NCBI RefSeq assembly: GCF_052088025.1
Contig: NZ_JBQCYD010000008.1
Span: 1-64,000, forward strand
From: Anaeromonas sp052088025
GTDB taxonomy: Bacteria; Bacillota; Clostridia; Tissierellales; SIT17
Length of the DNA: 64,000 bases
Direction of reading: 5' to 3'
Each line of letters begins with the position of its first letter. The stretch's first letter is position 1. This document shows, in pieces, positions 26,551-34,081 of this stretch. Below the pieces are notes generated by a model, which made no database searches, was not told where the DNA came from, and saw only the letters and a program-made list of their open reading frames with translations. A program made the position numbers and the translations under genes.

Positions 26551-27201
26551 ATGAATGTATTTGTATTAAAATTAATAGCACTTATAACAATGATAATTGA
26601 TCACTATGGGGCTATTTTTCATCATAATGAAATAACATTTAGAATTATAGGAAGAATAGCCTTTCCAATATATGCATTTTTAATAGTAGAAGGTTTTATA
26701 CATACTTCTGATATAAAAAAATATGCTAAAAGACTTTTGATATTTGCATTTTTATCTGAAATTCCATTTGATTATGCTATTTTTGGTGAAATAAACTTTG
26801 CTCATCAAAATATATTTTTTGAATTATTTATAGGTATTGTAGCTCTTTATTATATAGAAAAAAAAGAAATATTATCACAACAAATTTCAATAATATTTAT
26901 TGCTGGTTTAATATCTACTTTATTGATGTTTGATTATAATTTGTTGGGAATAATATATATTTGTACTTTTTATTTGACAAAGGATTTATCTAAAAATAAG
27001 AGATTTTCATTTGTTTTAGTTACAATTTTTATATCTAATCTTTTAATATCATCATCTCTTCAACAATATTCTTTAATTTCCATTTTATTTATATATATAT
27101 ATAACAATGAAATAGGACCAAAGAATAAGGTTATACAATTTTTATTTTATCTATCATATCCTCTTCATTTAATTATATTTGCTATAATGAGATTTTATTA
27201 A
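26551..27201 (+). CDS. TraX family membrane protein
   Basis: About 216 residues, eight or so hydrophobic segments, opening with KLIALITMIIDHYGAIF and containing RIIGRIAFPIYAFLIVEGF and LSEIPFDYAIFG, the hallmarks of the TraX family. F-plasmid TraX N-acetylates pilin, but chromosomal TraX-like proteins in Firmicutes are membrane acyltransferase-like proteins of unknown target. No conjugation genes surround it, so the name should not be read as evidence of an integrative element. The ATG used follows GGGGA; the frame reaches back four further codons. Confidence 0.75.
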   Translation: MNVFVLKLIALITMIIDHYGAIFHHNEITFRIIGRIAFPIYAFLIVEGFIHTSDIKKYAKRLLIFAFLSEIPFDYAIFGEINFAHQNIFFELFIGIVALYYIEKKEILSQQISIIFIAGLISTLLMFDYNLLGIIYICTFYLTKDLSKNKRFSFVLVTIFISNLLISSSLQQYSLISILFIYIYNNEIGPKNKVIQFLFYLSYPLHLIIFAIMRFY

Positions 27202-27233
27202 AGCCTTGATTTCAATTGAAATCAAGGCTTTAA
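27198..27233. repeat. Dispersed palindrome copy 1, bidirectional terminator
   Basis: Perfect 36-bp palindrome, half-site TTAAAGCCTTGATTTCAA, between convergent traX-like and gdhA genes; it includes the traX-like stop codon. The core AAAGCCTTGATTT recurs at 29177-29220 and 35606-35640. Confidence 0.9.
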
Positions 27234-27258
27234 TATATAAACTTAATTTTATTCTATT

Positions 27259-28524
27259 TTAGTACCAGCCTCTTAAACTCATAACATCTGCTACCTTTTT
27301 AACTGAAATCATGTAAGCTGCATCTCTAATACTTACATTGTATTCTTCACTTAAATCCCATATGTCATTAAATGCATTTACCATTTTAGTTTCTTGCTTT
27401 TCTTCTACTTCTTTTTCTGACCAATAGTATCCATATCTATTTTGAACCCACTCAAAGTAAGATACAGTAACTCCACCAGCATTTGCAAGTATATCTGGAG
27501 CAACTACTACTCCTTTTTCTTTAAGAATTGCATCTGCAGCTGGTGTAATAGGACCATTTGCAGCTTCACAAACTAATTTAGCTTTTATTACTTTAGCTTC
27601 TTTTTCTTGAATTGCATTTTCAAGAGCAGCAGGCATGAATATATCTACTTCTAATTCCCAGAATTCTTCTAATGAGATTTTCTTTGCCTTAGGAAAATCA
27701 ATAAGATTTTTATTTGCATCCATGTACTCTGCCATCTCATTAAAATCTAATCCATCAGCATTATATATTGCATATGTTCCAACAGAAGGAGCCCATTCAG
27801 CTATAGCAACAATGTTTGCACCTTGTCTTTCCACATTTTTAACAGTATATCTACCAACATTTCCAAAACCTTGAATTGCAACATTAGCTTTTTTCATATC
27901 TATTCCTAATTTTTTTGCAGCTTCTCTAGCTACTATACTTACACCAAATCCAGTAGCTTCATTTCTTCCTTGAGAACCTCCCCATGAAACTGGTTTACCT
28001 GTAAGTACACCCATATTGTTTTGTCCAGTTAATTTTATATATTCATCTACCATCCATGCCATTACTTGACCATTACTTCCAACATCAGGAGCTGGAACAT
28101 CTATCTTTTCCCCTAAATATTTGTATAGTCCTTGTACATATCCTCTAGATAATTTTTCAAGTTCATTCTTTGATAATGTAGCAGGATCTACTGTGATACC
28201 GCCTTTTCCACCACCATAAGGAACGTCCATTACTCCACATTTGAATGTCATCCATACAGATAGAGCTTTTACTTCATCTGGATTAACTCCTGGATGGAAT
28301 CTGATTCCTCCCTTTCCTGGACCTATAGCATCATTATGTAATGATCTGTATCCTTTAAATGATTTAATACTACCATCATCCATTTTTACAGGAATTGATA
28401 TTTCTATAATTCTTTTTGGTTCTTTTAATAATTCATACACATTTTCTCCAAGCTTTAATACTTCACATGCTTTTTTCACTTGCAGTTGAGCACTTTCTAA
28501 CGGATTTAGATTTTCTTTTGACAT
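27259..28524 (-). CDS. gdhA: Glutamate dehydrogenase
   Basis: 421-residue hexameric-type glutamate dehydrogenase, oxidising glutamate to 2-oxoglutarate and ammonia (or the reverse). The catalytic segment GPGKGGIRFHPGV and MTFKCGVMDVPYGGGKGGI (with active-site Lys) lie at about 72-115, PAPDVGSNGQVMAWMVDEY follows, and the Rossmann motif is VAIQGFGNVGRYT (about 216-228). Length and sequence fit the class I family of Clostridia. The frame extends 13 codons upstream, but the ATG used here lies 9 nt after GGAGG. The upstream promoter overlaps a perfect cre site, predicting carbon catabolite control. Coenzyme preference is not readable with confidence. Confidence 0.94.
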   Translation of the reverse strand: MSKENLNPLESAQLQVKKACEVLKLGENVYELLKEPKRIIEISIPVKMDDGSIKSFKGYRSLHNDAIGPGKGGIRFHPGVNPDEVKALSVWMTFKCGVMDVPYGGGKGGITVDPATLSKNELEKLSRGYVQGLYKYLGEKIDVPAPDVGSNGQVMAWMVDEYIKLTGQNNMGVLTGKPVSWGGSQGRNEATGFGVSIVAREAAKKLGIDMKKANVAIQGFGNVGRYTVKNVERQGANIVAIAEWAPSVGTYAIYNADGLDFNEMAEYMDANKNLIDFPKAKKISLEEFWELEVDIFMPAALENAIQEKEAKVIKAKLVCEAANGPITPAADAILKEKGVVVAPDILANAGGVTVSYFEWVQNRYGYYWSEKEVEEKQETKMVNAFNDIWDLSEEYNVSIRDAAYMISVKKVADVMSLRGWY

Positions 28525-28573
28525 CAAATAAAACCTCCATTTAAAATGATTTTTATATATCATGTTTAATAAG

Positions 28574-28602
28574 ATTTTAGCATACTAAAAAGGTTTTGTA
28601 AA
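28574..28602 (-). promoter_or_regulatory. Sigma-A promoter of gdhA
   Basis: Minus strand -35 TTTACA (28597-28602), 17-nt spacer, -10 TAAAAT (28574-28579) with extended TGC. Confidence 0.75.
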
Positions 28603-28610
28603 CGCTTTCA
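28597..28610. promoter_or_regulatory. cre site (CcpA operator) at gdhA
   Basis: TGTAAACGCTTTCA matches the 14-bp cre consensus TGWAARCGYTWWCW at every position and covers the gdhA -35 hexamer, a repressing position. Confidence 0.75.
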
Positions 28611-28612
28611 AC

Positions 28613-28659
28613 AAAATCTTAATAATATTAAATCTTTTTACTAATATTATTAAGATTTT
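28613..28659. repeat. Inverted repeat upstream of gdhA
   Basis: Perfect 18-bp arms (AAAATCTTAATAATATTA and complement, 28613-28630 and 28642-28659) around an 11-nt AT-rich loop, between the divergent gdhA and XRE-operon promoters. No gene ends here, so a terminator role is not obvious; it may be an operator or an untranscribed structure. Confidence 0.6.
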
Positions 28660-28684
28660 AATAATCTTTAAATGTAATACATGT

Positions 28685-28713
28685 TTGACATCTCAATATT
28701 CTAATGTTATTAT
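28685..28713 (+). promoter_or_regulatory. Sigma-A promoter of the small membrane protein / XRE operon
   Basis: Perfect -35 TTGACA (28685-28690), 17-nt spacer, -10 TATTAT (28708-28713), about 50 nt upstream of the AGGAG ribosome binding site. Confidence 0.75.
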
Positions 28714-28792
28714 AAAAATGTAAAAAAGGTTTTACTTTTGAATTCTTGAAAGGAGTTTTGAAATTGAAAAAGGCTTTAGAAAAATCGACGAA

Positions 28793-28990
28793 ATGGAAAT
28801 GCAAATCAGTTTAGTATCGATGAAATGGGCATGGTTTTATACTGTAATCTTTTTATTTGTTTGGACAATTGTAGATTATATAAATACTGGTGAAATGGGC
28901 TTAGCATTTTTTCTATTTATCACTCAAAATCTTGTTCATTTAGGTATTCAAACTTATATGAAATGGAAACTTGGAAAAGATGAAAAATAA
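28793..28990 (+). CDS. Small two-helix membrane protein paired with an XRE regulator
   Basis: At least 65 residues with two hydrophobic helices (about 12-31 and 35-52) and a short basic C-terminus. I do not recognise a named family, but small membrane proteins paired with short XRE regulators are common in Firmicutes. The start is unclear: the ATG given has no Shine-Dalgarno. The same frame continues upstream through sensible coding sequence (GFRKIDEM) to an ATT at 28763, which sits 7 nt after AGGAG. A TTG at 28764 has equal spacing but is in another frame and stops after 16 codons. The 3' end overlaps the XRE gene. Confidence 0.6.
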   Translation: MEMQISLVSMKWAWFYTVIFLFVWTIVDYINTGEMGLAFFLFITQNLVHLGIQTYMKWKLGKDEK

Positions 28991-29174
28991 TATAAAAAAA
29001 TTAAGAAAAGAACTTAAACTTAGACAAGAAGATGTAGCAAGTTCAGTAGGTGTAACAAGGCAAACAATTAATGCTATTGAAAATGATAAATATGATCCAT
29101 CACTAGAACTCGCAATGAAACTTGCCATACTACTTAATACTAAAGTTGAAGAATTATTTATACTTGAAAAATAG
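28980..29174 (+). CDS. Short XRE/Cro-type transcriptional regulator
   Basis: 64 residues consisting almost entirely of one HTH_3 domain: NNIKKLRKELKLRQEDVA, then VGVTRQTINAIENDKYDPSLELA (recognition helix RQTINAIE) and a C-terminal TKVEELFILEK. This is the compact YozG/SinR-like form often co-expressed with a membrane partner. Its ATG overlaps the stop of the preceding membrane protein gene (ATGAAAAATAA), indicating translational coupling. Likely autoregulatory; targets unknown. Confidence 0.88.
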   Translation: MKNNIKKLRKELKLRQEDVASSVGVTRQTINAIENDKYDPSLELAMKLAILLNTKVEELFILEK

Positions 29175-29176
29175 CA

Positions 29177-29220
29177 TTATAAAAGCCTTGATTTTCAATT
29201 GAAAATCAAGGCTTTTATAA
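29177..29220. repeat. Dispersed palindrome copy 2, bidirectional terminator
   Basis: Perfect 44-bp palindrome, half-site beginning TTATAAAAGCCTTGATTTT, between the convergent XRE gene and SulP gene. Shares the 5' flank GCATTATAAAAGCC with copy 3 at 35606-35640. Confidence 0.9.
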
Positions 29221-29241
29221 ATTATATTGTATTTTATGAAA

Positions 29242-30522
29242 TCAACCTTTATACTGACCAGCTATAATAGTAGACTTATCTATATTAACACATGTGATAT
29301 CTTTAGCATTTTCAAAAAGTTTATTATAATCTTCACTAAGACGTATTAAAGTCATTTTCTTTCCTTCATTATGATATTTTTCTGCTATTTTATCAATTCC
29401 TTCAATAGCAGAGTGATCCATTACCTTAGCATATTTAAAATCAACTATAACATTTTCAGGATCATTATTAATATCAAATAACTCCTTATAATTTAATACA
29501 GATCCAAAAAATATAGATCCATTAATTTTATATGTTTTAGAACCATCTTCATTATTTTCTATATTTACATATATAACTTTTCCCTTTTCCCAAGCAAACA
29601 TTAGTGCTGATAATATAACTCCTACAATTACCGCTGTTGCTAAATCTGCAAATATTGTAATTATACTAACTACTATTATAACTAAAATATCCTGTATAGG
29701 CACTTTTTTTCTATATCTTAAACTTTGCCATTCAAATGTTCCAACTACAACCATGAACATTACTCCAACTAAAGATGCTAGTGGAATTGTATTTATAATT
29801 CTAGAACCAAACATTATAAACATTAATAATGAAAAAGATGCTACTAATCCAGATAATCTAGTTCTACCACCAGATTTTATATTAATAATAGATTGACCTA
29901 TCATAGCATCTCCACCCATTCCACCAAAAAAACCATTTACTGTATTTGCTATCCCTTGAGCAATACACTCCTTATTACTCTTACCTCTAGTATCTGTCAT
30001 TTCATCAATAACTCTAAGGGTCAGAACCGCTTCGGTTAAACCTACAAGAGATCCAACTATAGCATATGGAAAAATTATTCTAAGCATATCTATAGTAATT
30101 TTTACTTGGGGTATATAAAACTTAGGTAATCCGCCTTTGATCTCCATTCCTGCAAAGTCTTGTACATTCCTTAAGTGATATCCATTTTTATCTAAAATAA
30201 CTGCAACAATTGTCATTATAATAATAGCTATTAGACTTGATGGAACAGCTTTTGTATATTTAGGAATAAAATGAATAATTGCCATAGTGATTACTACAAA
30301 TAAAAGCATTATTATAATATCTGTTGAAGGAATCCAAGCTTTACTTACAGTTTCAACACCATTTACCATAACTGTCTTATCTACCTTAAATAGAGCCCAT
30401 TGTGATATAAATATTAATATAGATAGTCCATTAAGAAAACCTAACATAACTGGATAAGGTATTATCCTTGCATACTTACCTAATCCTAATAATCCTATTG
30501 ATATTTGAATAATTCCCATCAA
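29242..30522 (-). pseudogene. SulP-family anion transporter, 5'-truncated
   Basis: 426 residues aligning to the SulP (SLC26-like) family from about the third or fourth membrane helix to a complete C-terminal STAS domain (about 325-420, YKELFDINNDPENVIVDFKYAKVMDHSAIEGIDKIAEKY). The frame continues upstream of any plausible start through clearly homologous sequence (FFASLIAQHGLEYLFATVVL) until a TAA at about 30595, so the usual first 70-100 residues, including the TM1-TM3 substrate-site region, are missing. The chosen TTG/ATG lies inside a membrane helix without a proper ribosome binding site. I therefore call it a truncated, probably inactive, gene. The loss boundary is near 30590. Confidence 0.75.
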
Positions 30523-30607
30523 AACTACAGTGGCAAAAAGATACTCTAAACCATGTTGAGCTATTAATGATGCAAAAAATCTCCTCGTTTCTTATTCTTA
30601 TTATCTA

Positions 30608-30652
30608 AAAAAATGCTAGCCCTGATATCTTCCCAGAGATAGCATTTTTATT
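30608..30652. terminator. Hairpin at the SulP truncation boundary
   Basis: Arms AAAAATGCTA and TAGCATTTTT enclose about 21 nt, followed on the plus strand by a T-rich tail. It lies immediately beyond the point where SulP homology stops. It could be a terminator left over from a neighbouring, now deleted, gene. Confidence 0.5.
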
Positions 30653-30704
30653 TTTTTATTGAGCAATTAATCTTATATATACTTTTAAATGAATGTAAAA
30701 GCGT

Positions 30705-30741
30705 GTTATACTATGAAACAACCTTTCATAGTATAACACAC
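30705..30741 (-). terminator. Terminator downstream of the hexapeptide-repeat protein gene
   Basis: 16-bp stem GTGTTATACTATGAAA / TTTCATAGTATAACAC with a 5-nt loop, followed on the minus strand by GCTTTTA, about 30 nt past the stop codon. Confidence 0.75.
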
Positions 30742-30769
30742 TTTTGTATAAGTAGCTATTAATATAAAT

Positions 30770-31747
30770 TTATAATTTTCTTATTGCCCAATTAGGCTTT
30801 CCTAGTTGTCCTTCATTTTTTCCAATTGATTTTCCAGGAAATCCTTCTATAATATTATTTTCTTCAAATTCATCTCTTTGCTTTACTAATGAACCAGCTT
30901 TAATTAAACTATTTTTTCCTATTATACTATAGTCACATACTATAGAGCCAGCTTCAACGATACTATTGCTACCAATAATTGTTCCATGAATGGTAGAGTT
31001 AGGTCCAATTGTAACATTATCATGTATGATTAATTCATTATCAGGTAACAAATGTAGGACTGAGTTTTCTAATATTATAACATTATCACCTATTTTAATT
31101 GGTCCATGAGAATTACCAATTATTCTAACTCCTGAAGCTATATAGGAATTAGCTCCTATTACAACATCCCCAGTAATTTCTGCTTGATTATCAATATAGA
31201 CAGAATCATCCACCTCAGGTAGTTTTCCATTAAATTCATATAGATTAGTCATAGTACTTTCTCCTCTCTCATATTGAAATATGTTCTCTACAAATTCATC
31301 AAGTAAAATATTATTATCTCTCATTTTTTTAATCATTTTTTTATCCTCGTCATTTAAAGTTCTAATGACTCTAGCTGGCCTTCCTACAACTACAGAATTT
31401 GATGGAATCACCATACCTTTAGCTACTATAGTCCCTTCACCAAATATGCACATATTCCCAATTTTTGAACCTGGCAAGAATATAGTATTATTTCCAATCT
31501 CGCATAAATCTCCAATTTCAGCTCCAATTGCAACAGTTTTATGACCAAAAACAGTTTTACTACCTACCTTTATTGGATTTTGTTCTGTGCCTATAAGTAC
31601 TGAATTTTCCAGTACCCAAGATGAATTTCCTATAGTTACAGAATCATTATGAGATCTAATGATAGTACCTTGAGCAATATAGGCATCTTTTCCAAATCTA
31701 ACCTTTCCAATAACCTTTGAAGAATCATCAATTCTTATATTATTCAT
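30770..31747 (-). CDS. Tandem gamma-carbonic-anhydrase-like hexapeptide-repeat protein
   Basis: 325 residues made of two left-handed beta-helix domains, each of the gamma-carbonic anhydrase/YrdA type (about 1-155 and 175-325), joined by a charged linker. Domain 1 ends with VVVGRPARVIRTL, the usual single-domain C-terminus, so this is a fusion of two family members. Aligned by eye to E. coli YrdA, domain 1 keeps only the central zinc His (VFGHKTVAIG; the other two ligand positions are Ile). Domain 2 keeps the two outer His (SVLHLL and STIHG) but has Pro in the central position (TIGPNS). Complementary ligands could assemble at inter-domain interfaces. Enzymatic activity is unproven; a scaffold or acyltransferase role is possible. 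Confidence 0.8.
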   Translation of the reverse strand: MNNIRIDDSSKVIGKVRFGKDAYIAQGTIIRSHNDSVTIGNSSWVLENSVLIGTEQNPIKVGSKTVFGHKTVAIGAEIGDLCEIGNNTIFLPGSKIGNMCIFGEGTIVAKGMVIPSNSVVVGRPARVIRTLNDEDKKMIKKMRDNNILLDEFVENIFQYERGESTMTNLYEFNGKLPEVDDSVYIDNQAEITGDVVIGANSYIASGVRIIGNSHGPIKIGDNVIILENSVLHLLPDNELIIHDNVTIGPNSTIHGTIIGSNSIVEAGSIVCDYSIIGKNSLIKAGSLVKQRDEFEENNIIEGFPGKSIGKNEGQLGKPNWAIRKL

Positions 31748-31822
31748 ATTTACCTCCCAAGTAACTATATAGAACTTTTTTGTATTTTTAAATATTAGTT
31801 ATCTTTTTTTCATTATAAATAT

Positions 31823-31848
31823 AAACCCCCTTGAAATCAAGAGGGTTT
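31823..31848 (-). terminator. Hairpin downstream of exodeoxyribonuclease III gene
   Basis: AAACCC-CTTGA stem with a two-base loop and one mismatch, 16 nt past the xth stop codon. The T-rich tail (GTTTATATTTAT on the minus strand) is interrupted, so termination may be moderate. Confidence 0.65.
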
Positions 31849-31863
31849 AAGTATAGTAGAAAT

Positions 31864-32703
31864 TTATTTTTCTACTTCTAAATCTATTTCCAATAAAATT
31901 GGTGTATGATCTTGTCTTGTGCCAGAATCTATCATCTCAGATTTTATTATTTTATTATTTAGCCTATCACTAACTAACCAATAATCAATTCTCCATCCTG
32001 AGTTGTTAATTTTGCTTGTTTTTGCTCTTTGTGCCCACCAGGAATATACATCCTTAACATCACCGTGAACATGCCTGAAGGTATCTGTAAAACCTTTGTT
32101 TAATAGATTTGTAAAGCCCTCACGTTCCTCATCTGTAAAACCTGCTGATCCTCTGTTGTTTTGTGGATGTGCTAAGTCTATCTCCTTGTGAGCTACATTA
32201 TAGTCTCCTGTTGCTAAAACTGGTTTTTCTTTATCTAGACTCTGAAGATATTCAGCATACTTTTCATCCCAAATTTGTCTTTCTTCCAATCTCTTTAGAC
32301 CATCTCCTGCATTAGGAGTATAAACTTGGGTTAGATAAAATTCTCCAAAATCTAAAGTAATAATTCTTCCTTCTAAATCCATAGTATCTGGAACTTGAAT
32401 ATCAGGATAAAAAACTTTTGGAGAGTATTTATCCTTATATAAAAACATAGTCCCCGCATAACTTTTTCTAGCTGGCTGCTGAGAACTTCTCCATACATAA
32501 GAGTATCCTTTAAAATACTCAGCTAGATGTTTGATGTGCTTCTTGCTTGGTCCATTAGCTGGTAATTTAGTTTCTTGCAGAGCAATTGCATCTGCATCCA
32601 TCTCAATAATTGTATCAATTACGTCTCTTGATAGCACAGCCCTATTTGAATCACTTGTTAAAGCTGCATTTAATGAATCAATATTCCATGAAATAAGTCT
32701 CAA
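31864..32703 (-). CDS. xth: Exodeoxyribonuclease III / AP endonuclease
   Basis: 279-residue member of the exonuclease III (EEP) family for base-excision repair: cleaves at abasic sites and trims 3' ends. Motifs: MRLISWNIDSLNAAL, ALQETKLP (metal Glu), TQVYTPNAG, LATGDYNVAHKEIDL (catalytic Asp/Asn), GWRIDYWLVS and the terminal DHTPILLEIDL (catalytic His). The insertions fit the Firmicutes ExoA group. Monocistronic, with a hairpin at its 3' end; the ATG follows AGGAGGAATAATTTG. Confidence 0.93.
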   Translation of the reverse strand: MRLISWNIDSLNAALTSDSNRAVLSRDVIDTIIEMDADAIALQETKLPANGPSKKHIKHLAEYFKGYSYVWRSSQQPARKSYAGTMFLYKDKYSPKVFYPDIQVPDTMDLEGRIITLDFGEFYLTQVYTPNAGDGLKRLEERQIWDEKYAEYLQSLDKEKPVLATGDYNVAHKEIDLAHPQNNRGSAGFTDEEREGFTNLLNKGFTDTFRHVHGDVKDVYSWWAQRAKTSKINNSGWRIDYWLVSDRLNNKIIKSEMIDSGTRQDHTPILLEIDLEVEK

Positions 32704-32844
32704 ATTATTCCTCCTATATTATAACTTTATTTATATATTATTTATACTTTTACTATCATACTAAAATTACTTCTGATACTGTAACACCTATTTTAACATC
32801 TCCACCCTAAAATCGCAACTTTCCTTGACATACTTATCATTAAC

Positions 32845-33819
32845 CTAGTAACAATACTTTATTTCCCCATATTCTCTCATAAAATTTAATTTAACTTCAA
32901 TAAAATATATTAAATCATTGAAATATTGATATAAAACAGCTCTATTTTCAAACTCTTTTCTCGTACTAGGCAGCCTAGTATTCTCATAATAATTCTTTAA
33001 TTTATCTGCTTGTTTTAAGAGATCTTCTCCCGTATTACATTCATCTAATTCTTTAGATAGTCTTTCAGTAAGATCGCTTAATGGTTTAGCTTTTTCAACA
33101 GTTATAAATTCTTCTTTAATATTTTTCTGCATATTCACTAGGATGTGATACTGTTGTCTTCTCATATTAAAGTATTTTATGAAATAACTATTATCTTTTA
33201 AGATGAAGTCATTATTAAAATTAATAGCATATTCCATACCTTCTGCTAAAGCCTCATCTAGTCTTTCCAAACTATTATCTTGTAATTCTATAGAACATTG
33301 ATTTAATAATTCTAATTTCATATTATATAGTATAGTCCTTATTAGACTTTCTACTTCAAATTGTTTATTTCTTATTTCATTTTCCCTATTAGGCATATGA
33401 ATGTTCATAACCCATCCTACTAAAATTCCAATTAGTAATATTCCTATTTCATTTATCATGACACTCCAACTCAATGTATTAATATCATAAATATGGGTTA
33501 CCAAAACTGTACTAACTGTCATTGCTTCTGTACTTTTTAAAATAGTTAGTATAGGTATAAATATAATTAAAAACACACCTAATACAATCAGATTGTGTCC
33601 ACCTACTCTAAATAGAATAGTAGCTAATACTATTGCTATTAATGATGTCATAAGTCTTTTAATCCCTACAATATAGGTCTGAGTTCTTGTATCCAAAATA
33701 CTAAGCATACATATTACTCCTGCTGTTGCAGCATATTTAAGTCCAATAATATTTGCTATAAAAATAGATAATATAACACCGATAGCTATCTTTATTGCTT
33801 TATATAATAAATTTTTCAT
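32845..33819 (-). CDS. Aromatic-acid-exporter family (FUSC/ArAE_1, DUF939) membrane protein
   Basis: 324 residues: an N-terminal half with five or six short hydrophobic helices (about 5-140; AIKIAIGVILSIFIANIIGLK opening, YAATAGVICMLSILDTRTQTY) and a C-terminal cytoplasmic helical domain (about 150-324) matching the ArAE_1_C architecture of YqjA-like proteins. Members are thought to be efflux or envelope-stress proteins, mostly uncharacterised in Firmicutes. No neighbouring regulator is evident. ATG follows AAAGGATG. Confidence 0.78.
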   Translation of the reverse strand: MKNLLYKAIKIAIGVILSIFIANIIGLKYAATAGVICMLSILDTRTQTYIVGIKRLMTSLIAIVLATILFRVGGHNLIVLGVFLIIFIPILTILKSTEAMTVSTVLVTHIYDINTLSWSVMINEIGILLIGILVGWVMNIHMPNRENEIRNKQFEVESLIRTILYNMKLELLNQCSIELQDNSLERLDEALAEGMEYAINFNNDFILKDNSYFIKYFNMRRQQYHILVNMQKNIKEEFITVEKAKPLSDLTERLSKELDECNTGEDLLKQADKLKNYYENTRLPSTRKEFENRAVLYQYFNDLIYFIEVKLNFMREYGEIKYCY

Positions 33820-33923
33820 ATATGGTCATCCTTTCTTTAACATATATATATTATCCATTTATTTTTATCTAAATCAAAAGTTTCAAAGGTTTATGAATCC
33901 ATTCTAATACCATAATTCTTTAA

Positions 33924-34052
33924 CTATTCTTTTCCATCTCTATAATCATGCATTATTCTTTCAACTAAATTCCAAAAATCTTTTGAATGATTAAAATAAA
34001 TCATATGACACATCTCATGGACTACTATATAATAAAAAACCACTCTAACCCA
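33924..34052 (-). pseudogene. Remnant of a YgjP-like (DUF45) zinc metallopeptidase gene
   Basis: An open stretch of about 42 codons without a start codon reads VVFYYIVVHEMCHMIYFNHS, then KDFWNLVERIMHDYRDGKE, then TAG. It contains the HExxH zinc motif (HEMCH) and the downstream HSKDFW that typify the C-terminal part of YgjP-like metal-dependent hydrolases. A TGA lies immediately upstream, and the rest of the about 230-residue protein is absent. It is a 5'-deleted, decayed gene fragment between the ArAE and VanZ genes. Confidence 0.75.
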
Positions 34053-34081
34053 TCATTGAAGTAAGGAGTGTATATCATATT

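Noticed and set aside
26551..27201. TraX-like gene as evidence of a conjugative element
   Set aside because: No relaxase, type IV secretion, integrase or att-like repeat is visible nearby; TraX-like proteins are common chromosomal membrane proteins.
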